Shown here: in pieces, positions 40,720 through 52,000 of the stretch
How the letters are laid out: the number at the start of each line of letters is the position of its first letter
Position numbering within the stretch: position 1 is the first letter of the stretch
Source: Owenia fusiformis
Taxonomy: Eukaryota; Annelida; Polychaeta; Sabellida; Oweniidae
DNA: 64,000 bases
Assembly: GCA_903813345.2 (NCBI GenBank)
Contig: CAIIXF020000009.1
Span: 37,567,759 to 37,631,758, forward strand
Direction: 5' to 3'
The notes under the pieces: generated by a model
The model's database searches: none
Told to the model about the DNA's origin: nothing
The model's input: the letters and a program-made list of their open reading frames with translations, nothing else
Made by a program: the position numbers and the translations under genes

Positions 40720-41660
40720 CATACCAGCATTAACTTTGTCAGTGTTACCATCTATTTCATCAGTGACTTTGGCTGTTTCATCATTCATTCAGTTGGCATC
40801 ACCACCCATATTGTTGGCATCATCACCCTTATTGTTGACACCATCACCCTTATTGTTGACACCATCACCCTTATTGTTGGCACCATCACCCTTATTGTTG
40901 ACACCATCATCCTTATTGTTGGCATCATCATCCTTATTGTTGGCATCATCACCCTTATTGTTGGCACCATCACCCTTATTGTTGGCACCATCACCCTTAT
41001 TGTTGACACCATCACCCTTATTGTTGGCACCATCACCCTTATTGTTGGCACCATCACCCTTATTGTTGGCACCATCACCCTTATTGTTGACACCATCACC
41101 CTTATTGTTGGCACCATCACCCTTATTGTTGGCACCATCACCCTTATTGTTGACACCATCACCCTTATTGTTGGCACCATCACCCTTATTGTTGGCACCA
41201 TCACCCTTATTGTTGACACCATCACCCTTATTGTTGGCACCATCACCCTTATTGTTGGCATCATCACCCTTATTGTTGGCATCATCACTATTATTGTTGG
41301 CACCATCATCCTTATTGTTGGCATTATCACCCTTATTGTTGGCACCATCACCCTTATTGTTGGCATCACCCCCCATATTGTTGGCATCACTACCTAGATT
41401 GTTGGCATCATCACCGATATTGTTGGCATCACTACCCATTTTGTCTGCATCACCCCCCATATTGTTGGCATCACCCCCCATATTGTCTGCATCACCCCCC
41501 ATATTGTTGGCATCACCCCCCATATTGTTGGCATCACTACCTAGATTGTTGGCATCATCACCAATATTGTTGGCATCACTACCCATATTGTTGGCATCAC
41601 TACCCATAATGTTAGTATTGTCAAAATGTGCATCAACATATGGATTATCTGTTACATTTT
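40720..41660 (-). pseudogene. Possible repetitive-protein exon or pseudo-exon on the minus strand of the 21-bp array
   Basis: Seen: the minus strand reads about 39 heptads of the form G-D-x-A-N-N-K/M, from a frame open since about 41660 to a TGA at 40789-40791. Beyond that stop the same frame continues with similar composition (MNDETAKVTDEIDGNTDKV, then NAGM) to a strong donor, ATG|GTAAGT, at 40719-40714. Upstream, acceptor-like TGTAACAG precedes TDNPYVDAHFDNTNIMGSD, which already looks like diverged heptads. Inference: the array may have grown inside a coding exon of an Asn/Asp/Gly-rich protein now broken by one stop. The plus-strand alternative at 40685-41689 has a hydrophobic, signal-like N-terminus and Leu/Ala/Pro/Ser heptads. 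No known family was recognised, and chance openness of the array is a serious alternative. Confidence 0.25.
40793..41611. repeat. 21-bp minisatellite, about 39 copies
   Basis: The plus-strand unit is ATTGTTGGCACCATCACCCTT with no length changes across about 39 copies. The first two thirds carries ...CACCCTT and the last third ...CCCCCAT or TACCCAT. Within the first part a 63-bp higher-order pattern (one GACACC unit followed by two GGCACC units) repeats several times. Exact 21-bp periodicity keeps several frames open: GTITLIV and LLLAPSP heptads on the plus strand, and DGANNKG and VMVPTIR heptads on the minus strand. See the separate entry for the minus-strand frame. Confidence 0.95.
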
Positions 41661-41689
41661 ACCATTCACCTGTCACCATCAGTTTCTAA

Positions 41690-43116
41690 AACTACATTAT
41701 ATACAGAATTAAGTGCAAGCTATATAGTTTAATTACAGCCAATATATATGTAAATTGAAGTAGCACCCATTATATGAGAAAATTGCCATTTAGTAATAGA
41801 GCTATTTGTCTTTTAGAGAAAGTGAAACATTATTTCCATGATCAGCATGGCTTCAAAGCACACATAGTACTCCAGTAAATGGTGTTTTACTAATGCAAAT
41901 ACCCAAGGATTGATAATTCAAGCATTCTCTTCACATGTCAAGCATATTTGAATAATATTCATCACAGAGTGCGCGATGACCAAGATTCTACATCCAAGGC
42001 CCATATAAAGTCAATGCCTGTTTAACGCCGCCTACCTTATTAACCTGAAATCGTCCTAGTCAAAGCTTGTTTACCTTTTTAGATTTTCATAACTCTATTT
42101 GAAATGCATTTTTGAAATCTTAGGATTAAAAGAGTTTGGTCACTTGGTTCTTTTTAAAAAGAATTCCACTTAACAGAGAATTAGTATATAAGGCCTAACC
42201 TTACGGACTTTCTAAATCCAAAGATTTCAATAATGCTAATCCTCCAAATTGAATTCCTACTATAGTAGCACAACTGCCTACATTAAGGTAATGCAATCTT
42301 GCCAAAATTGCCTGGATGTAATTCCATTGTTTAAGGCGTAAATGCAATCACTGTACAATCAATGAGACAACATCATCTTGGTGTCGCAAACACATTGGAG
42401 GAATAACCATAATTTTGGCAATAAAAGAATCAGATTGTATCTCTGATGAACAATCAATGTAAATGCAAAAATTTCCATTTATACGATTTGTTATAGGACA
42501 TTCAATCAGGCATGACAATGAGAATTATTGATTCATTTCTGGAGGGTACTATCGTTAAAGAAATGTGATGGATGGATCTACTTCCTTGGGACCTTTAACT
42601 GCCATTAATCAAGAATCACGCAATAATCCTATTTCAGCAACAGTCTGTTGCTGTGTTTCAATCTCAGATTTTTCATAAGCCTCTACGATGTCATTGTGCT
42701 CCTTTATGGCCAAGATTTGTTGACCATTAGGGATGTATTCCCCAGGAAAATTAATTACATTTTTGATTCGGGGTCGAACAAATCTTAGAGAAGAGAGGGA
42801 TGTAACAGTTTTTATGAAATATCAATTATCAAGGCTAAATGAATAGCAAATCTATACTTCAAAGGAAATTGAAGTTCTCTTTGTAATCTAAGAAATAAAA
42901 GATTGTGCTATTATTACTAATACCTATTATTTCTACCCTGTATGCGACTACCTACAATCTCTTCTCCATTTACAACAGCTCAAATTATCACCATGGTAAC
43001 TATGAGTATAGTTAGGTGTCTTATTATTCTTAAAGATCATTTTCTTAGAATTAGAAATCAAAGATACTTACATTGATGAAAATTGTTATATGCTTCACTT
43101 ACCATTTCTGTCCTGT
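41690..43116. other. Gene-free sequence between the two large minisatellites
   Basis: No exon recognised. ATCACCATGGTAAC at 42987-43000 resembles an RFX X-box. Confidence 0.45.
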
Positions 43117-44605
43117 TATTTTTAACCCTTACATTGCCTTCTTTTTAACCCTTGCATGGCTTTCCTTTTAACCCTTGCATTGCTTTCCTTTTAACCCTTG
43201 CATTGCTTTCTTTTTAACCGTTGCATTGCTTTCTTTTTAACCCTTGCATTGCTTTCCTTTTAACCCTTGCATTGCTTTCTTTTTAACCCTTCTATTGCTT
43301 TCCTTTTAACCCTTGCATTGCTTTCCTTTTAACCCTTGCATTGCTAACTTTTTAACCCTTGCATTGCTTTCTTTTTAACCCTTGCATTGCTTTCTTTTTA
43401 ACCCTTGCATTGCTTTCCTTTTAACCCTTGCATTGCTTTCTTTTTAACCCTTGCATTGCTTTCTTTTTAACCCCTGCATTGCTTTCTTTTTAACCCTTGC
43501 ATTGCTTTCTTTTTAACCCCTGCATTGCTTTCTTTTTAACCCTTGCATTGCTTTCTTTTTAACCCCTGCATTGCTTTCTTTTTAACCCTTGCATTGCTTT
43601 CTTTTTAACCGTTGCATTGCTTTCTTTTTAACCCTTGCATTGCTTTCCTTTTAACCCTTGCATTGCTTTCCATTTAACCCTTGCATTGCTTTCTTTTTAA
43701 CCGTTGCATTGCTTTCTTTTTAACCGTTGCATTGCTTTCTTTTTAACCCTTGCATTGCTTGCTTTTTAACCCTTGCATTGCTTTCCATTTAACCCTTGCA
43801 TTTCTTGCTTTTTAACCCTTGCATTGCTTTCTTTTTAACCCTTGCATTGCTTTCTTTTTAACCCCTGCATTGCTTTCTTTTTAACCCTTGCATTGCTTTC
43901 TTTTTAACCGTTGCATGGCTTTCCTTTTAACCCTTGCATTGCTTTCCTTTTAACCCTTGCTTTGCTTTCTTTTTAACCGTTGCATTGCTTTCTTTTTAAC
44001 CGTTGCATTGCTTTCTTTTTAACCCTTGCATTGCTTTCTTTTTAACCCCTGCATTGCTTTCTTTTTAACCCTTGCATTGCTTTCTTTTTAACCCTTGCAT
44101 TGCTTTCTTTTTAACCCCTGCATTGCTTTATTTTTAACCCTTGCATTGCTTTCTTTTTAACCCTTGCATTGCTTTCTTTTTAACCCCTGCATTGCTTTCT
44201 TTTTAACCGTTGCATTGCTTTCTTTTTAACCGTTGCATTGCTTTCTTTTTAACCGTTGCATTGCTTTCTTTTTAACCCTTGCATTGCTTTCTTTTTAACC
44301 CCTGCATTGCTTTCCTTTTATCCCTTGCATTGCTTTCTTTTTAACCCTTGCATGGCTTTCCTTTTAACCCTTGCATTGCTTTCTTTTTAACCGTTGCATT
44401 GCTTTCTTTTTAACCGTTGCATTGCTTTCTTTTTAAGCCTTGCATGGCTTTCCTTTTAACCCTTGCATGGCTTTCCTTTTAACCCCTGCATTGCTTTCCT
44501 TTTATCCCTTGCATTGCTTTCTTTTTAACCCCTGCATTGCTTTCCTTTTATCCCTTGCATTGTTTTCCTTTTAACCCTTGCATTGTTTTCCTTATAACTG
44601 TTGCA
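43117..44605. repeat. 23-bp minisatellite, about 64 copies
   Basis: The unit is TTGCATTGCTTTCTTTTTAACCC. Copies are nearly all exactly 23 bp and differ at few sites: TTTCC versus TTTCT, AACCC versus AACCG versus AACCCC, and GCATTGC versus GCATGGC. Variants recur in runs, for example alternating AACCC/AACCCC and clustered AACCG copies, which suggests multi-unit duplications. Because 23 is not a multiple of 3, no frame stays open, so it is not coding. Confidence 0.95.
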
Positions 44606-45852
44606 TTGCTGGAAATTAATGACAAAAGGTTGAAATAAAGATTCTTTAACATAGCAATGTCAACTCTTTAAAAAACACAAGGATATAATATTTTTGATTG
44701 ATATTATCAAGAACAACTTGATATGAATAACCAGGGGTAACTTGATATTTAATTTTCCTTCACATTAGAACACAGTTATGCATAGAACATTGATTTCAGT
44801 TTAATTTTGAAAGGCAATTAACCTAACTGCAGGGAAACAATTTTGTTTGTTAAGTATAGGAATCAATCTTGGGATCATCTGATAACTCATACTTAGATAG
44901 ACAACTAATGTAATTTATCTTGCTATACTATCCTTAATTGTCTTTCAGATCTAGAGGGTTTAGGATGTGTTTTTGGATTGTATGCTACATTTGAGCACAT
45001 ATTCTACTTTTGTTTCCTTTCTTATGATATATTCCTGTGGATACTTATTCCGTAAATGCTGTTAATTCATGAATTTCTTCTTACTTGGGAATTGAATGAA
45101 GCAAAATGACCCCAAAGCAGAGGAAACTCATGTCACAAGCACCCTTTGCAGGAGTGGTCATATTTGTCTTACCCTCTTTAATAAGTGATAAACTTTGAAC
45201 TCTCCCAGCTATTCAGAGTATATCATTGCTAAGACACCATGAAAATAAGCAGTTGTCGCAGAGAGAGGATAGCACTATCATGTTAAACCATCAATTCTTC
45301 TCAGCCTTGAATGTATGTACGTGAAACAGAAAGATGCGATGAATTAGAGTGGGGTAGCACACAAGCTAAACGCTAGAAACTCACGGGGGTATCTCAACAC
45401 ATTACATGATTTTGTTTGATCTTTACCAGAAAAAGTGCACAATGGACTGTAGTGTGTTACACCATTTGATCAGAGTACACAATTCTTCCCTGTTATTCCA
45501 TTGTCATAAAACACACTTAAAAGACATTGTCATTTCACTTGCTTAGCAATATGTCAATCAAGCGTTCAAAGAATTCAAATCCAGGAAATTATGCTCTCGT
45601 GTTTATTGTCAAAGGAAGTGAATTCTCTTAACATGGCATTTGATATTTTGTATTAAAAAGCCATCAGTTTCTATGGTAACTATAAAATCACTTTATTAGG
45701 GTGATTATTTTAATATGGTAGCTGTACATGAGCCCTAGGATCCCAGCCAGGGACTAAAAAAAATTGTTTTATCAAATGTGGCCTAATAAAAAATGTCAGC
45801 TTCTATCTATTAATTCCACTTCAAATTGAACATTTAGGCCTATGTCATATTT
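44606..45852. other. Gene-free sequence
   Basis: AT-rich with no exon recognised. An RFX-like word GTTTCTATGGTAAC is at 45667-45680. Confidence 0.45.
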
Positions 45853-45985
45853 ATTTCATCATTATATTGTATCATATTGCATTGTTTTGTATTGCATTGT
45901 ATTACATTGCATTATATTGTATTGCATTGTATTGTATTGCATTATATTGTATTATATTCCATTGCTTTGTATTGTATTATATTTT
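45853..45985. repeat. Pentanucleotide-type microsatellite (TATTG/CATTG/TATTA)n
   Basis: About 25 five-base units alternate among ATTGT, ATTGC and ATTAT. The hydrophobic 67-codon open frame across it is a by-product of the repeat. Confidence 0.8.
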
Positions 45986-46093
45986 GTTGTGTTCTCAATC
46001 CTTGCCATGCATGTGTGTACTTATAGACAGTATGTTATGATATAAAATGTATTAATGAAGAATAAAAAGTGAAAATACTTAAAAAGAATTGTA

Positions 46094-47158
46094 CGAGGGT
46101 TGTCCCAGAAGTAATGCACTATATGTTCTTACTTTATCAATAATTGATATTTTTCCATGAAATTTTCAGTAAATATTCCTTAGAGACATTTTGATTATTC
46201 TAAAAATTTCCATGTTGACTGATAAAACTTTATTGATGTTATAATAAAATCAAGTTGGTGAGTTTGGGTAGGGCGGGGCAGGTTATACAGTCACGTCAAA
46301 AATAATAAAAATTGAAAATATGAAATAATTAATCAACAAATACAATTTGGTGTAGCTATAAGAAGTATGCTCAAAAATACATTTTAAGATACTAAATTAC
46401 TATGAGCATATCCAAGATTTAATGGATGTATATTGCACAGTGTCCCATTTCACATTTAATCAAAATATTGCCCTTTGCATGTTATGTACTTTTGATGCCT
46501 GTCAGGTCAAACTCTCTCGGCAATTTCTTCCACTGTGACTTGTGGAATTTTTGCGTCCCATGTTCGGAGTTGTCATACAAGGTCTATCGTCTCTTTAAAA
46601 TCTCTTCTGCCACCCCATAATTGTACGTTCTATCTGGTATATACTCCTTATATACTTTCTTCATGATAGCATTGTTTTGCGTGGCTGTGAGTCCAAGTGA
46701 AGTATGAAATTAGGCCACCAAATGCAAGGCCTTCTGTTATCAGGTGAGAATTGCAGCCATTTTTGCAATTTCTTGACTGTGACTGTATTTGAATTTGTGA
46801 CTATTGAAATGTGGTATTATGACATCACAGTGCTAAGCATCATTATTCGTACTTGGTTCACATCATGCTGAATAAATTTAACAATTTCCTAAACATTTTG
46901 ACCATTTAAAGGAGAGAAATATTAATAAAATAATACTTTAGATCTTTTCATAATAAAAAAAATTGGTACCTGCCCCGCCCATCCCTACCCCCATGTTGTT
47001 ATAGCAACCATATCAAGACTTAATATTAATGTTGGATGCTGAAACTTCAGGATATAATAGATAAAACTTCAATTGTTATATACACAAAATCTCAGCTGAA
47101 TTGAAGAATATTAAAGAAAGTCATAGCATATAGTGCATTACTTCTGGGACAACCCTCG
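46094..47158 (-). mobile_element. Mariner-like DNA transposon, decayed or deleted (1,065 bp)
   Basis: Perfect 32-bp terminal inverted repeats (46094-46125 and 47127-47158) begin CGAGGGTTGTCCCAGAAGT and are each flanked by TA, the Tc1/mariner target. A second inverted motif, GGGTAGGG...GGGCGGGGCAGGT, lies about 170 bp inside each end (46265-46282 and 46968-46990). There is no intact transposase. On the minus strand, 46510-46542 reads QVTVEEIAERV followed by a stop, which resembles the helix-turn-helix of mariner-type transposases, but this is a weak, short match. The element is about 250 bp shorter than typical full-length mariners. Confidence 0.75.
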
Positions 47159-47270
47159 TATATGGTACTGTATTTATATAAATATGCAAAACATCACATG
47201 CCTACTGACCGAGATTATATTCCCAAATTATTCATGATATTCTACATGTTGTTAAGGGGAGACTACATAG

Positions 47271-47335
47271 GTAATAGGTTGCTATAGTGATATACATGTC
47301 ATATATGTACATGTAATAGGTTGCTATAGTGATAA
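47271..47335. repeat. Direct repeat of AATAGGTTGCTATAGTGAT
   Basis: The 19-bp word occurs twice, separated by a palindromic ATACATGTCATATATGTACATG stretch. Confidence 0.6.
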
Positions 47336-47584
47336 AGGTGTTTTATAGTTGTTCCAGCTGTTGACTTCACACTTGTTAGTTATCCACCATTCTCTTGTAA
47401 AGTTGCATAATAACTCAGTGTCATGTTGAAGTTGGAATATAAATGACCTCATACATAACATTGCCTACCTCTATACAGGTATGCATTCATTGGAGTTTTT
47501 TCTCAACAGGATGCTGAACTAATTTTACCTGTTTTTTGTCATAACATTTCCATACTTGATATTTTCCATATTGTGCAAATTACA

Positions 47585-47760
47585 CAGGGTGGCATGTAAT
47601 TTTCAACAAGGTGCATGTAATTTTTACAGGGTGCATGTAATTTTCAACAAGGCGCATGTGACTTTCAACAAGGTGCATGTGACTTTCAACAGGATGCATG
47701 TACTTTTCAAAAGGGGCATATAATTTTCAAAAGGATGGCATGTAATTTTCAACAGGGTGA
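47585..47760. repeat. Tandem repeat, about 22 bp x 8
   Basis: The unit GGTGCATGTAATTTTCAACAA recurs about eight times with scattered substitutions (GTGACTTTC, GTACTTTTC, ATAATTTTC). It lies just beyond the mariner-like element. Not coding. Confidence 0.75.
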
Positions 47761-48865
47761 AGATCACTCAGCAGGTACATGTACAATGTTATATCAGAGA
47801 ATAAATGTCCTAAAATAAAAATTACTAGAAAAGATTTGTTTTGTTATTCAATGTTTGACAGATGATCTACTTGAAAAATGGATATGTACTAATAGAATAT
47901 GATCAAATCTGACAGTCGATCTAAAAAACATGTATTTTGTTTTTTAATTTCCTTTATTGGCATGACAAAAAGGATTATATATTATGCACATCTGACCTTT
48001 GTCTGTTGCTAGAATGTATATGTACATAACATAATCCAATGTTCATATCATTAGAATTAAAAAGATATCTTGAGTTATAAAAACTTGATCTTAATTTTCA
48101 TAACGATATAAGTTTTGGACTTGAAATGTCATTATTACAATTGAAAGTTTGAGTCTAATGAAACTGCACACTCGTTAATGAGAAATTTAAAATTGTCATC
48201 TTCAAGAGACCTGATTGTTAGTTTAGCATAAAAATCCTACAGGTATTAGGATCAATTGCACCTCTTTTCAAATTTTAAAGGAATTCTGACCTAGTTCCAG
48301 TTTTTTCAAAAAAGTTATATGTGTTATATGTAATTATACAGTATATGTTTGTCAATACAGCATGTGAACTGATAATCCATTTATTGATTTGGAAATTCAT
48401 TTAATAAATGTGAAATATTTTGTAAGGTTCACGTTTATAATACAACAGTACGATTTAATAGATTATCTTTAAATGAAAAATAATGACATGGATTAAGGCA
48501 ACAAAGTGTGACTTAAATCACTTTGAGAAATTTTTAAAGGAAATGTTCATCTCTAATCCTCTTTCTGATGCCACAGGCGTCACAATTAATGTACATGTCA
48601 AAATTTTAATCCTTAAACTCGTTAATCATAAATTAATGTCACCGTCTTAATGAAATGTCTTAATAAGAACATGTCCAGTGTATTTCAACTAAAAACCTGT
48701 TATACATTTATGAGAATTTGGCCTATGAGATGTAAAATGTATGAGGTTGAGTGATTTTTAATCATTAGATGATTTCCTAATTGCCATCTGTTTTGTTGTA
48801 GTCATGGTAGCATATTGTGATGTAATAACTTGAAACAAAACAGGTCTCATGGTATGCCATATAAG
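47761..48865. other. Gene-free AT-rich sequence
   Basis: No exon, RNA gene or mobile element recognised between the 22-bp array and the MITE. Confidence 0.5.
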
Positions 48866-48874
48866 GAACTAATA
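48866..48874. repeat. Target-site duplication, left copy (9 bp)
   Basis: GAACTAATA immediately precedes the left terminal repeat of the MITE and is identical to the copy at 49063-49071. Confidence 0.85.
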
Positions 48875-49062
48875 CAAGGAGGATTGGAAGCCAGGGTTCC
48901 AACTCGATATTCTTTAATCTCCACGCATGCGTCATTTGCTATTCGTGTCTGTATAATTTGTACGACTGCATGGAGAATGACCCGATACTCTCCAACAAAG
49001 CTATCGCTAGGTGATTGTTTTACAGAATATCGGTGTTGCATTCTGGGAGCCAATCCTCCTTG
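48875..49062. mobile_element. Miniature inverted-repeat transposable element (MITE), 188 bp
   Basis: Perfect 13-bp terminal inverted repeats (CAAGGAGGATTGG at the left, its complement at the right) are flanked by identical 9-bp copies of GAACTAATA. Similarity between the arms continues inward through a CAAC..CGATATTCT block, so the element folds back on itself. Nine-bp target duplications are typical of Mutator-like elements among DNA transposons, which makes that the likeliest class. The element is too small to encode a transposase. Open frames on both strands across it are by-products of the symmetry. Confidence 0.85.
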
Positions 49063-49071
49063 GAACTAATA
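49063..49071. repeat. Target-site duplication, right copy (9 bp)
   Basis: GAACTAATA immediately follows the right terminal repeat of the MITE. A neighbouring G on the element side makes a 10-bp reading possible too. Confidence 0.85.
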
Positions 49072-52000
49072 GGATGAATGTGATGGGACTAATCAACTGA
49101 CAAGGGAACATGACACATTTAATGAGATGTTCTTACACATCTATTTTCATTGTTCATTTGCAGTGAATAATTTTACATAATAGCTTGATCTTACGGCTGT
49201 TTTTAACTCATTTTAATTTTTTGTTAATAGGAATGGCACCCAATATCACAATAGCATCTTTTCATTAATGCTCTTTATTCACTTTCTCAGATGGGAATCC
49301 TCTTCTATTTTGCTGATTTAGTCTCATTTAGATTCTTTGCAATGTGTAGAGATACTTTTTATAAAAGTGAATTACGAAGCAACAAAATGATATTTAAATA
49401 CACAACACTAAAATATAACATAAGAAAATAAATTCCATTTCATACAGAAAAAATATTTTATTTCATTTCCTACACGTGGACACATGATATAATTCCATAC
49501 GATACAGATTGAACATGGATCATCGTTTCCGTACATTTACCACAGGGTCCTCATATTTTTTATCTGAAAATATAATATTTACATCTCTATGGTGATAGAG
49601 TCCCTAACAACCAGCGACTTATGTAATACTGTTTCATCTATTCTGATTTTTATGAACTATATTACCATATGTTCTATTATGTACAATAAAGCATGACTCT
49701 TTAAGTTAATACAATAAAATAAGTTTCAGAGAGAACAACACTGCCTATTTTCATCACATAACACAGAGGAAAGTTCATTATATATTGATTCAAGTAATTT
49801 GTCGTTATTTATATTGTTTCACTGTTTACATGCAATTTTGGATCAAGGGGTCTTAAGAGACTCCTTGGCTCTTTGGCAAATGTTAAATCCATTGATCAAT
49901 CATTAGGTCTGTGGATATAACTGATCAGGGTGAATTTGCTTACAAATCAACAATATATACACACATTTGGTCAACAAAATTAATAACAGCATAGCTTAAG
50001 AACAACGCAACATAGGCATTACTAACTAACTAACCTTTCAAATAAGGAATTTGATTTAAAAATCGATAAATTTTCTCCCAACTAAAACCCTTCTTTTACA
50101 AATTTTAATATTATCAATTTAAAAACACTAAATCAGGTTCAATGCGCAACTAAAACTAAAGACTATACAATACAGCCAAAATAAATATCAATTAAAATTA
50201 TAATCTGATTTGGCTTTGTCTTAATCCTTTGCACTGTTGAATTCTACCCAATGTTACTCAACATTTCTAACTTTACACCTTTTATTACACACTAGTTTTT
50301 TGTACTGTACATGTATTTTTACCTGCATACCTTTATGCATTATACATTTTACATATAAGATCTCAAAACAGTTTCTCCTTAAATATTTCCTTTGTAAAAC
50401 AACCTATATAGTCTAACAAATATGGCAGCTTCACCGCTTTTTAAAGCCATATTGGATTATACATTTTTCTGTATCAGCACTATGCATAAGATATCATTTT
50501 GGTCATGTTTAAAATGAAAATGAATGAGAAAAAGAGAGAATTGGAGTGAAATAAAGTAAATAAGCATGAAATCAATAATCCAAATTCTACATTCATCTTG
50601 GAAAGTAGATTGATTGAGTCCAATTTTCGTGAGAAATCATGAGGAATAAACATGGACAAAATGACATTTATGCATGAGTGCATCTTAATTCAGATATAAA
50701 TAGCACCCAGACATTTCATTATGCCAGAAATGTTGATGATGGATTTCTAAGATTTGGATTAGTTGAAATGTACAGATAAAAATATCATTAGCACATAAAT
50801 ATCATGATTATTTGGATTTCTGACCTGTTGATATGAGATAAAATACCCCTAGTCTAGCAAGGGTCGGAACCTACAGTGTAAGATTACACACATACATCCT
50901 TCAGAACTGAAGCTAAATTTGAAAAAATTACCTTAAAATCCTGCTTTTGTGACTGGTATAAAATTAACAAAAAATCATGATCATGAAATGATTTTCACTT
51001 CTGTGACATACGTATGCTAAAACAAATGAAATATGTTCAAATGGTCCCAAAATTAAGGGAGGAAGCATGTCAGAATGTAAGGTAGAGTGCAATTTTTATG
51101 GCACTGGAATCCAAAGATGTTCCATTACATTGTATTCTAAACAGACCTACAGGCTTAAAGTGGTTGATATATCATATCTTGAATTACAGTATGAATAATA
51201 AACCTTTTCAGAAACAAAAATAACAAAATAATGCTTGTACATGTACAAGTACAAGGTGTACCAATTTTGTTATACAAATATAACCATATACTCGGTCCTT
51301 GCACATTTGAAAATATGTGCTTTAATAAATAAGTATTTGTAATGATGGATTATAATGATAGCAACAGTGTCTAATCAATCCATGATCTTTAACATTAATA
51401 ATAACATTTCATTTTTCTGCTAAGACCCCAATTTTTGTATATATAACAATGGAGATGACGATAATTACACATGGAGGGGTGTCAGTACATAGCATTATAT
51501 GTAAATGTATAATAATAATAATAATATATACAAGTATACAATAACGTACAATTTAATAATTTCTACATCTTCACTTCATTATTATGTATTCACATTACAT
51601 TTACATATAGAAATAGCATCTTAAATGGCTTTGATTTGAGTCCCTCGCAATGATATACAATGGTCTATGGCACCCAAATTGAATTCTAGCACATTTGAGC
51701 AAATGATTTTGCTGATACTAGGGACTCAAATAAAGCCTAAATGCACTAAATTCATTGCCCTTGATGAAACATCATACTATAGTGACAATGCAAATGCTAA
51801 TGATAGGTATACCCCTCTATACAGTTTGTTTGTTTGGTGATCCCACACGCTGCCACCATGAAATAGCAACATCAACAAATACCCAATTGTCTCCCAGAGA
51901 AGAAGCTTCAGTACATTCCCTTGGAATCTCCCTCATTTAAGTAGATGTGTACTTGTATTTTAGCAGCCAAGTATGACATGAACAAGAACACACAATATGG

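Noticed and set aside
40685-41689. 334-codon plus-strand frame with a signal-peptide-like start
   Set aside because: The body is entirely the 21-bp array, which is open in several frames by construction. The flanks lack splice sites as good as those of the minus frame. Kept only as an alternative.
43117-44605. CRISPR array or telomere-like repeat
   Set aside because: Units are contiguous without spacers, in an animal genome. AACCC alone is not a telomere repeat and the period is 23 bp.
45842-46045. 67-codon hydrophobic frame (+)
   Set aside because: Translation of a pentanucleotide microsatellite.
48830-49069. Overlapping frames on both strands (79 and 68 codons)
   Set aside because: They lie across a symmetric MITE and mirror each other.
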